Source: Phoronis australis
Lineage: Eukaryota > Phoronida > Phoronidae
DNA: 22,318 bases
Assembly (NCBI GenBank): GCA_002633005.1
Contig: NMRA01000205.1
Coordinates: 43,791 to 66,108, forward strand
Direction of reading: 5' to 3'
Made by a program: the position numbers and the translations under genes. Shown here one piece after another: positions 1-9,000 of this stretch; the first letter of the stretch is position 1; every line of letters starts with the position of its first letter. A model generated the notes under the pieces. It was not told the origin of the DNA. It saw only the letters and a list, made by a program, of their open reading frames with translations, and did no database searches.

Positions 1-621
1 CCCTCACTTTTTTAAGTGCTGCGCCGCCCATGCTTTTAGAGGCCCCTAACAGGTGAAAAAACTATTACTTGAACAAAAAGCTCATCATGACCGGGCCGTA
101 CGCCAGCTCTGTTCCCTTGACACCCTGAGTGCAGTCTAGTGACCGCTCAGTGCTGTAGTCTGCGGGTCTGCAGGCACGATGTCAAAACTAGCCACATTCG
201 CGTTTAGCAGGTAGGCCTAACTGGCTGTCGCGACTGCAATGATTTGTTGGGTATTTCGTCAAGAGGCACCCTTGAAGGAACTGATCGTGAAAAGCTCACC
301 CTATCTGAGAAACTAGATCCCTGAGCGTATAACTCTTCCATGTTAACGATTATCCCTGCATGGAGCTAAAGCGTCAAAGGCGACAAAGCCAGTGGCTGCG
401 GATGATAAAGCGGGAGAATTTCAACGCCAGTCCGGGTTAAGAAGCTAAAATAAATCTGTTAATTTAAACTAATCAAACAATGGAAGCGGCTGACGTGGGA
501 GTTAATTGCACTGTTTTCAATTTAATGAATCACCATCAATGTAATAATTGACTTTCTGTCCACCATTTTCGAGCTCTCATTGTCCTATATGGTGCCAATG
601 TGAACAGTACCTTATTGAAGG
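1..621. other. Intergenic DNA with no recognised gene
   Basis: I see no convincing coding segment, RNA gene or internal repeat here. The stretch lies upstream of the hAT-like element that begins at 622. Confidence 0.5.
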
Positions 622-721
622 CAGTAGCGGATCTAGGATATCACAAGGGGTTTCCCAACATTTTGTCTGTAAACATTTGTTCAAAGCTCGGTTGTAGATG
701 CGCATAGCATCGAATGGGAGA

Positions 722-925
722 ATTTTTTTTTTGTTTTTTCCTCTAAAAATCAAGCATTTTCCTTGATTCCCGAAGTATTATCCAAGATAAAAAGGCAAAA
801 AAAAAAAAAAAAAAAAAACGGAGAAAGTGTCAAACAGTAAAAATTGCGAGCGCCACAGACTCGAACTCACGACGTGGCGGATAGAGCGAGCGTGCATTAC
901 CAGTGCTCCACCACGATTTAACTGC
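722..925 (-). repeat. tRNA-derived SINE-like segment
   Basis: Read on the minus strand, about 925-843 resembles a decayed tRNA head. A GTGGTGGAGCACTGG stretch stands where an internal A box would be, and GAGTTCGAGTCTG stands where a B box (GGTTCGAATCC-like) would be, with suitable spacing. About 100 bp of body follows, then an A-rich tail (poly-T on the + strand at about 722-739). The stems do not pair well, so this is not a functional tRNA gene. A separate + strand poly-A run lies at 797-818. Confidence 0.5.
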
Positions 926-993
926 CAACTTTATTAAAATACTATGAGACCTAGCTGTTTATGGTCCACAGCGTTTACGCGCGAAACCTCCTT

Positions 994-1530
994 CTTTCGT
1001 AATCCTTATTACATGTTTTAGTTTTGTGCTATAAGTTCGTAACAAATTTATTGTATTTAAAATAGTCTTCAATTGCACAAAAGACCAAATCCGCTTTTTG
1101 TGTTGGCAATAATGACGCGATTGCTTTGGAGAGAGAATTAGGAGTTTCTGAGTGATTCACTAAGGCTTCGATTAAAATTGACATCTTACCAGCAGCTTCT
1201 GTTTGTTTATCATCACTCAGATTCCATTTTCTTTATAAAATGAAGTAATTTTCTTCAATGCNCTTTCGTAATCCTTATTACATGTTTTAGTTTTGTGCTA
1301 TAAGTTCGTAACAAATTTATTGTATTTAAAATAGTCTTCAATTGCACAAAAGACCAAATCCGCTTTTTGTGTTGGCAATAATGACGCGATTGCTTTGGAG
1401 AGAGAATTAGGAGTTTCTGAGTGATTCACTAAGGCTTCGATTAAAATTGACATCTTACCAGCAGCTCCTGTTTGTTTATCATCACTCAGATTCCATTTTC
1501 TTTATAAAATGAAGTAATTTTCTTCAATGC
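994..1530. repeat. 268-bp direct duplication split by one N
   Basis: Positions 994-1261 and 1263-1530 are nearly identical. I see a single difference, CTTC versus CTCC near 1197 and 1466. They are separated only by the undetermined base at 1262. A recent tandem duplication is possible. An assembly join of two overlapping contigs or haplotypes is at least as likely. Confidence 0.9.
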
Positions 1531-1701
1531 ACAGTGGAGCAGACGACGTCGTCGTGCCCAACGCCACTGCCGGTCGCCTGGGGCTAACCCCCCCTCCCGA
1601 CCTCCCCCTAGTCGGTGTTCTTCGCATATAAAATCGTGCTTTGAGCAAATGTTTACAGACAAAATGTTGGCCCCCCTTGTGATATCCTAGATCCGCCTCT
1701 G

Positions 1702-2119
1702 AGTATCCAAGGCACCCCACTGTGTCGAGCTGGTTAACCCAACAAAGAAACTATTGAAGTGCTTCAATGGAACTTTGATCACGTGGGTTCAAAGTTGTAG
1801 GTGGAATCAGTGCAGATGTATTTTCCTGGTGGCTCTGTCATCAATACAATGAGTAGAAAAAGGTCAGAACACTTTTTTCGCGAGGAAAAAGTTTCCTCAC
1901 AGACTGAGTGACGCCAAAACAAGTCAACGGAAGCAAAACTGAGGCTTGGAGGGACAGTGGGTCCAGACTGGCTAAACAGTTCCCGCAATAGAAAAATGCA
2001 ACCATAGTTAAAGCATTTTTGGAAACTGAATGGAACCAGGGAAGTGTTGTGGTCGTTTGAGGAGATGAAATCACAGAAATAGTTTTATAAAGGTATTTTT
2101 GAGAGCGAACGCAAAAAGT
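1702..2119. other. Intergenic DNA with no recognised gene
   Basis: Short open frames occur on the minus strand at 1779-1988 and 1841-2176. They have no recognisable domain, and the second runs into the repeat copies that begin at 2120. Nothing else is seen. Confidence 0.4.
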
Positions 2120-2215
2120 AATAGAAAACGCATTTACAATATGTTGCAACCATTCAGAGAATGTTTGGTTCACCACATGATTATTTGTAAAGAAGAGTGA
2201 CTTATTCTAACAAGT

Positions 2216-2248
2216 AAGTTTAAGCAAGGGCGTGGCTTGCTTAAACTT
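2216..2248. repeat. Perfect 13-bp hairpin, repeat copy 1
   Basis: AAGTTTAAGCAAG at 2216-2228 pairs perfectly with CTTGCTTAAACTT at 2236-2248 around a 7-base loop, GGCGTGG. It closes the first diverged repeat copy. Confidence 0.9.
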
Positions 2249-2395
2249 GGAATTGTACGGGTAGAAAACAATTGCGGCTGCATTCATCGGTGTTTCAAAA
2301 CTAATAGAAAACGCATTTACGTTTTATTGCAACCATGCATTCACAGAATATTTAGTTCACCACAAAATATTTTGTAAAGAAGAAATTAAATTGTT

Positions 2396-2440
2396 CCAAG
2401 TTTAAGCACTGAACGAAGGGCGTGGCTTGCTTAAACTTGG
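2396..2440. repeat. 13-bp hairpin, repeat copy 2
   Basis: CCAAGTTTAAGCA at 2396-2408 pairs with TGCTTAAACTTGG at 2428-2440 around a 19-base loop. It occupies the same place in repeat copy two as the 2216-2248 hairpin does in copy one, with the arms shifted outward by a few bases. Confidence 0.9.
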
Positions 2441-2639
2441 AACTGGGTACAACAAATCGGAATGCGCTCACTAGAAGTCTTCCGAAATTAATAGAAAATG
2501 TATTTAAAATGTATTGAAACCAGTTTGTGAATGTTTAGTTCAGCACTTGATCAAACATCAACCAGGCACTAATTAATTTCAAACGTCAAGCTTCATTTTT
2601 ATATTGGAATAGGCAACAACACAGAAAGTAATACTACTG

Positions 2640-2897
2640 AAATGGCCACCGTAGCCGTAGGTCTATAACCTTGAATGGCCGGTACATCTATAGGCCCGCT
2701 ACTGAGGGAACATGTAATCGCATTACAGTCCTAAATGATTTTTTATTCCAGTCTAGTCTCGGTACCATGTTACCACCCTCCCCAGATGGCGCTAACTACA
2801 AACAGTGATTTTTAGTGCCCTGAGGTTCGTAAGTTGAGCGGGAATTTTGACAACAGTTGATTTGTTTGACTTTTATGCTTATCAAACAGTGTTTGAG
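2640..2897 (+). promoter_or_regulatory. Probable promoter and 5' UTR of the HAUS5-like gene
   Basis: This stretch lies directly upstream of the first coding exon and is free of the repeats that fill 622-2560. GCGGGAA at 2838-2844 is an E2F-type core 54 bases before the start codon. GATGGCGC near 2785 resembles a YY1-like element of short animal promoters. No TATA box is obvious, as expected for a housekeeping or cell-cycle gene. The transcription start is not visible, and an upstream non-coding exon cannot be excluded. Confidence 0.4.
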
Positions 2898-3013
2898 ATG
2901 TCAAGTATCTCAATAGCTGAAAGATTTCAACAATGGGCTTTGGGAGATATGAAATATGTTCCCCAGGGAAGGCACGTGCATGCCAGACTACCCTCTGTTC
3001 ATGATATCGCGGA
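2898..3013 (+). CDS. HAUS5: HAUS5-like exon 1 (residues 1-39)
   Basis: ATG at 2898 opens MSSISIAERFQQWALGDM, which resembles the HAUS5 N-terminus (ARELGCWAVEEM in human). The exon ends in phase 2 at a strong donor, GA|GTAAGT (GT at 3014). No other in-frame ATG upstream is supported, and TTTGAG precedes the start. Confidence 0.8.
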
Positions 3014-6000
3014 GTAAGTTGAGCCTTCTTACCTCAACTCAAGCCTGGCTAATGGCGGGGCTTTGGCCGCTTTGGCCGAGGGAGTCACTTCATTAGGTTT
3101 ACTACATGTTGAACTAACTCTTAAGCAATAAGAAAACTTATGTACAATCATCAAGTGTTGTTCTCGGTTTATCCTTGGTTTGTAGACGTGTTTCCAGTGA
3201 GTCTCTCCCTTTGCGTAGACAGCACCACCGTCTCAACTCGGACTGAACTGGGCCCCAGCCCAGGCCCAGTATGGCAATATACTATAATATAGTGCCACCG
3301 TCCCCACTAAGCAGTAGAGACGGTAGTAATTGGGGCCGTAGACATTATTGTATAATTTTCGTGGTTCAATGTATTGTTGGAAGTTACTCATCTGTGCGCA
3401 ATCCTACATTTTTTCTGGGCATTTCGACAAACGTGTCAAATAGTTAGTTTCACGTTTACGAAAGTGCCGCAGCTCCTGTATTAAGAAAAAAATTGGTAAA
3501 GAAAAATTGAAAGTGGTAAAGCTGTACAAAATCTGCTTGGTGCAGTAAACAAGACATTTTGCTATTCATGCCCAAACAACAAACAATTTTGAAAATGTGA
3601 GTTTCAAATACAGTGATTTAACCCATATCTATAACCTGCTTCTGCATTGCTTAGTTTGGCAATAACTGCGGCTCGCCAATGCGAGTTCAGTTGTATTTGG
3701 CAGCCTGGGAAAACTCAATAGCTAGGTTGCTTTTAAATTACTAGTACCCATAAATCCACATTCCGTCTGAGAAGCAAACTTGGGATTTATAGCATTTCAT
3801 TTAAAGCTAAAATTGGTTTCATCTTGTTCTTCACGTAGGTGAGAAGTGAATGTTCAGTTACAGACAATTTCCTTCTTCCAGACCTGTATGAACACCTTTC
3901 AAACACAACTGAGCATGTGTCGCATCCACAGATCTCTTATCTCTGCTGTCATATTCGGCCAGTAGATAGATTGTCTTGCCCGTCTCAGGCATCCATCTAT
4001 TCCAAGATGTGAGGAGTGAATCTTTTCTTTAGTATACGCCTTTGGCTGGCTGGCACCACAACACGTTCACCTCTGAAAATTATACCATCATGTATAGCTA
4101 GCTCATCTCTGATAGAGAAATACGGTTGCGCCAGTGGTGATACTAGTGCCTTTGCGTCAGGCCAGCAATCTTGGATGACTGATTTCAAAGCAGTCAAACT
4201 TTGATCATACTCTGTTGCTCTTCTGATTGCTTCCAGTCAGGAATCAGTTATTGCAACGAACTGTGTGGCATTCACACATTCAAACTCATTCTTGTTGTGC
4301 CCCTCTATCGTAGGCACATAGGCTCTAGATAAAGTATCTGCGAGATACATTTGCTTCCCTTGGCAGTATGTTACCACTAGATCATACTTTTGAAGTCGCT
4401 TCATCATGCCTTGAAGTCGTTTCGGTGCACAGGCAAGGCTTTTCTTCATGATGCTTTCAAGTGGTTTATGATCGCTAATCACATGGGTTGTTCTCCCAAA
4501 TGTGTACTGATGGAATTTCTCCACACTCCAGGTTACCGCGAGCATTTCTTTCTCTAGTTGGGCATAGCGCGTTTCTATGTCACGCAATGCTTTGCTCACA
4601 AGGGCTAGCGGCTGACCCTCTTGAAGCGGTGCCGCTCCAAGTCCAGTCTTACTAGCGTCGCACTGGATCGAAAGTTCTCTCGCCGGGTCATAAAATCTCA
4701 GTACAGGTGCCTCTGACACAAGTTTCTTCACTTGCGTGAGTGCACTTGCTTGTGCATCGGACCACGTTCACGGCACATTCTTGCGTGTCAACTGCCTAAT
4801 AGGTTCCATCACATCTGACAGTCTAGGTAGGATCTTAGCAAGGTAATTCACAAATCCATTCAGTCGTCTAATGCCTTCAATATCGTTAGGTCTTGGCATT
4901 TCTTGTACTGCTGTCACTTTCGCAGGGTCAGGCTTCAGACCATCTTGTGTGACCATGTGTCCAAGGAATGGTACTGACTTCTGTCATATTCGCATTTTAG
5001 CTCGGTTGAGACATATTCCAACTTCTTTGCACCGCTGAAATAGTTTTTCAAGGTTGTTGTCATGGTCTTTAGTGGCTTCTTCGTCGTTGTTGCCGGATCC
5101 ATAAATCATCAGGTCATCCGCAAGGCATACAACTCCTGGTAAGTCACCAACGCAGCTATACAGACGCTTTGCGAACAATTCTCTGCTGACATTTGTACCA
5201 AATGGAAGGCATAACCATCTAAATATACCATACAGTGTACCGAACGTTGTCAGGTAAGAAGATTCCTCATCAAGCACCACATGCCAATAGCTGGATTTCT
5301 GGTCAACAGTCGAGATAATTCTTGCTTTCGTCAGCTCTGACAAAACATCATCAAGGGTAGGTAAGTAGAAGTGTTCTCTTTTCAGAGCCTTGTTCAAGGG
5401 TCGGGGATCTATGCATATTCTGAGATCACCTGTTTTCTTTGTCGCTACCATGAGACTGCTTACCCAATCGGTTGGCTTATTCACGGGCGCTAGTACCTTC
5501 TGCTCGGTCAGCTTATCTAATTCCAGTTTCAATTTAGGCTTCAACATTGCTGGAAGGCGTCTGGCAGGCATAACAACTGGAGTTACGGCAGCATCAACTT
5601 CCAGGTGTACCTCATTATGTAGTGTTCCAATATCATCATTGAAAATGTCTGCATATTTCTCAAGCAGATCGCCAGGGTTCTCATTGCTACACATATTTTC
5701 ACTATTCACAGTGATCAGACCCATCTGCATGCGTCGGCTCCTAGAATGGACGTCAAATTCTCTGACATCACACAGAATTCGAAGTTGTAGCATCTACCAT
5801 TGGCAGGATTCTCAATTTTGGCTGTACCCTCTCCTAATGGTTTGACTCCTTCTGAACCGTACCACCCGAAAAGCTTCTTCGTTGGGGGCTTTAGCCTCGT
5901 TTTAGGAACATACTTAGCTGGGATTGCATTCACTGATGCACCACAATCTATTTGAAAGCGAATATTCTGTCCGTTCACTTTCATTGTCGCATAGATTAGC

Positions 6001-9000
6001 TTATCAGACTCGACAGCATTTACGCTAACGGAGTTGAGATAGCCGTCATCATTGTCTTCACCAACAGTGTTCACATTGCGTTAGGTTTCCTCTTACAAAC
6101 AGCCGCAAAGTGATTTCGGTTGCCGCATGCTGTGCAGGTTTGTCCATTAGTCAAACACAATTCTTTGCTCATAGCATGCACAGAACTGACATTTCTTAAT
6201 GTTCCTAGCCTGCACTTTCTTAGGCTTAGTGCGCTTAACTGTGTGGACCTCATTCGCATGTGACATTGATTTCAACCTGGCAGCCGTTGCCTCAGTAGCT
6301 CTGCACATGTCAATGCACTTGGTCAGGCTCAAATCTTGAACCTCTAACAAAGTTTTTCTCAGTTCATCATTGTCAATGCCCATTATAATTCTGTCTCTGA
6401 GCAGGGTGTCTCATGCAGTCGCAGAATTGACAGTTGCGTGGCAAATGCTGTAGGTTTGTCAAAACATCAAAAGACTCGCGTTGCTGCTTCAAAGAGTTGA
6501 ACAAATACCTTTCATATGTGGCGTTAGTCTTTCTAATGATGTAGTCATCAAAGCGTGTAATGGTTGTTGCGACAGTCTTCTCACCATCGAATGTAAAGCC
6601 GTTGTAAATTCTCAGAGCGTCCGTGCCAATGCAGTTTATAAACATTGCCAGTTTTTACTCTTCAGATTGTCCATCGAGCTTTGACAAAAGGGCATAATTA
6701 GTCCACTGATGTCTCCACAATTCTCACTGTCCGATTCTGTCAGAAGCGGACAAATCCAGTGTCTGTGGCGGTTTGATTGCGGGTAGGAATTTGTCAGTTC
6801 CTTCGGCCATGTCGGTATCGTTGTAAAATGTCTCCAACACTAGAATCAGTGTTCCACTGGCTTTAACTCTAAAACCAATAAGCTCGCTGCCACCATGTAT
6901 GAACACCTCTTTCAAACACAACTCTGTGTTACGGTTTTACGTGGGTATATTCTAGAGATCTACAAGATACATCTACCGGGGTATTCACTATGCTGTCCAA
7001 CTCTCAACTGAAAACTTGTTTGTCAGAACTAGAGATCATATGCTCATGAGTCATAATCAGATTTCAGAGAATTGTTTTTCACAACTTACACAATCTATGA
7101 TTCTAGCTACCAGTGCCATATAAGGTTATGTTTTGAACTCTGCAAGTTTAATGAAAACCACGAACATAACAAGACCCAGTACCTCGCATGTTCACAATAC
7201 CCCTCGCATGTTCACAGTACCCCTCGCATGTTCACAGTGCCCCTCGCNCGCATGTTCACAGTACCCCTCCCATGTTCACAGTACCCCTCCCATGTTCACA
7301 GTACCCCTCCCATGTTCACAGAACCCTTTGCATGTTCACCTATTGATGCATGAACAGATGATCATCACACGTTGCCTGTGTATTTTTCTATTTCTTGCCA
7401 AACGGTTAATATAGTATTTTGAGTGTTTGCACTGATGTGTTTATGTTGCAACTTGGACTTGGATGCTTACCGGGTCACCAAAAAATCAGAGATTTCACTG
7501 AGCCCAGTTTGGCTATTGTTGCTACTGTTAAAAATTGGGTTTATAGTAGTTTTTATTTTGCTTGAGAACCATTGTCTGTGTTATTCCTGTTTTGGAGTTC
7601 AATAATAATAGTTCTTTTAGAGAGTTTTTCTTCCCTAAATAAATAATGATTGCACCACAAAGTGAGGGATGTTTGGGCACATTTTGTGCTATGGAACTTC
7701 TTTGTTGTCAGTCGAAATGTTGGTGATACCATGACTTAAATGGGCACAATTTGTCGTTTCAGCGTATGCCGCGGTCAGAATATCGACATCTGGAGGTTTT
7801 TGGTGGACAGAGTATATCCAGCTCAGTAAGTTAACATTGTCTTGTGTCCTCCCCTAGAGGAGGTGCCACTCTCCTAAATTACTAATTTCAGTTTCCGGTT
7901 AATGTATTGTGACGGGAAATTTTTGCATCTATTTTACCGTCCAGTACAAGGAAAAAACAATTTTGGCATTGAAACTATGTTCAAATTCTTCAAATAATAG
8001 AACTATTGGTATCGTGAGTACTTTTGGCACCCGACCACACAACAGCCAACCATGAATTGCAGACGTTGTACTTGCCCTCTGTAAAACTTGCTAATTTTGC
8101 CAGGTGTCGCTAGTGAATAACGTCACGGCTTATGCATAAGATCACAGATTTTGTCCATTGAAAATATGCGGAGTTGGCGGTCCAGGTACTATAGTCTATG
8201 GTCAAACCCATTCTGTCACCTGGTGCAGTGACATTAAAACTTGCATTTTTATAACTATATTGCTAAAAAGAAACAGTTTGACCAATCATCAACACAGGGC
8301 CAAGAGAATTTAAGACTATAGGACATTGGGCAATAGTCTACTCAGGGCCAAGAGAATACAAGACTACAGGATATTGGGCAATAGTCTACACAGGACGAAG
8401 AGAATATAAGACTATAGGATATACGGTAATAGTCTACACAGGGCCAAGAAAATATAAAACCACAGGATATTGGGCAATAGTCTACACAGGACCAAGAGAA
8501 TATAAGACTATAGGAAATTGGGCAATAGTCTACACAGGGCCAAGAGAATATAAGACTATAGGATATTGGGCAATAGTCTACACAGGGCCAAGAGAATATA
8601 AGACTATAGGATATTGGGCAATAGTCTACACAGGGCCAAAAGAATATAAGACTACAGGATATTGGGAAATAATCTACACAGGGCCAAGAAAATATAAGAC
8701 CACAGGATATTGGGCAATAGTCTACACAGGACCAAGAGAATATAAGACTATAGGAAATTGGGCAATAGTCTACACAGGGCCAAGAGAATATAAGACTATA
8801 GGATATTGGGCAATAGTCTACACAGGGCCAAGAGAATATAAGACTATAGGATATTGGGCAATAGTCGGATTTAACATCAACCTGATGCTCATTATTAAGT
8901 GGATAAAACGGGTTCTCAAAACAGTGTTCTCCACAACAAAAAATTCAAACTTGACTTGAATTTCAAAATTCATGAACATGTGCTCAAAATCAATGTTTAT

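Larger units (their letters stand above)
622..1701. mobile_element. hAT-like non-autonomous inverted-repeat element
   Basis: The stretch from 622 to about 710 reappears as reverse complement at about 1613-1701. Both arms read inward from the outer ends as CAG[T/A][A/G]GCGGATCTAGGATATC, then share ACATTTTGTCTGTAAACATTTG with few changes. CAG followed by GGCGGATC is a start I associate with hAT-type transposons. No transposase is encoded between the arms. The 8 bp outside the two ends (614-621 and 1702-1709) do not match, so no target duplication is preserved. The interior carries a SINE-like segment and a tandem duplication. Alternatively, these could be two independent copies of one short repeat inserted in opposite orientation. 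Confidence 0.6.
2120..2560. repeat. Three diverged ~185-bp tandem repeats
   Basis: Copies begin with AATAGAAAA at about 2120, 2303 and 2490. Each continues with CATTTA or TATTTA, a TTG(C/A)AACCA block, a GAATGTTTGGTTCACCAC-like block, then GTAAAGAAGA in the first two. Copies one and two end in an inverted repeat around GGGCGTGGCTTGCTTAAACTT. Copy three is truncated before its hairpin. Divergence between copies is substantial, so the array is old. Confidence 0.7.
3014..3884 (+). other. Intron 1, left part
   Basis: Intronic sequence between exon 1 and the Ty3/gypsy insertion. It contains the foldback at 3227-3324; I recognise nothing else. Confidence 0.6.
3885..7171 (-). mobile_element. Decayed Ty3/gypsy LTR retrotransposon, 3' part deleted
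   Basis: On the minus strand the order is LTR, primer-binding-like site, gag with CCHC knuckle, aspartic protease, reverse transcriptase, RNase H and the start of integrase: the Ty3/gypsy order. The outer ends are TGTATG at 3885 and AACA at 7171 on the + strand. Identical AGACC pentamers flank them at 3880-3884 and 7172-7176, as expected for an integrase-made duplication. The left end keeps only 26 bp of the 3' LTR, joined directly to integrase, so the integrase core and most of that LTR are lost. Frameshifts and nonsense codons throughout make it inactive. It lies antisense within intron 1 of the HAUS5-like gene. Confidence 0.9.

Noticed and set aside
843-925. Functional tRNA gene on the minus strand
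   Set aside because: Box-like sequences are present, but the T and acceptor stems do not pair. A SINE-like tRNA-derived segment fits better.
1502-1720. 72-codon minus-strand open frame with a proline/arginine-rich centre
   Set aside because: It lies across the right arm of the hAT-like inverted repeat and its GC-rich flank, and has no domain.
5390-5845. 151-codon plus-strand open frame
   Set aside because: Antisense shadow of the Ty3/gypsy reverse transcriptase and protease.
7072-7414. Two 93-codon plus-strand frames with HVHSTP/MFTVPL repeats
   Set aside because: They are translations of the 20-bp minisatellite in two frames, and both run through the N at 7248.
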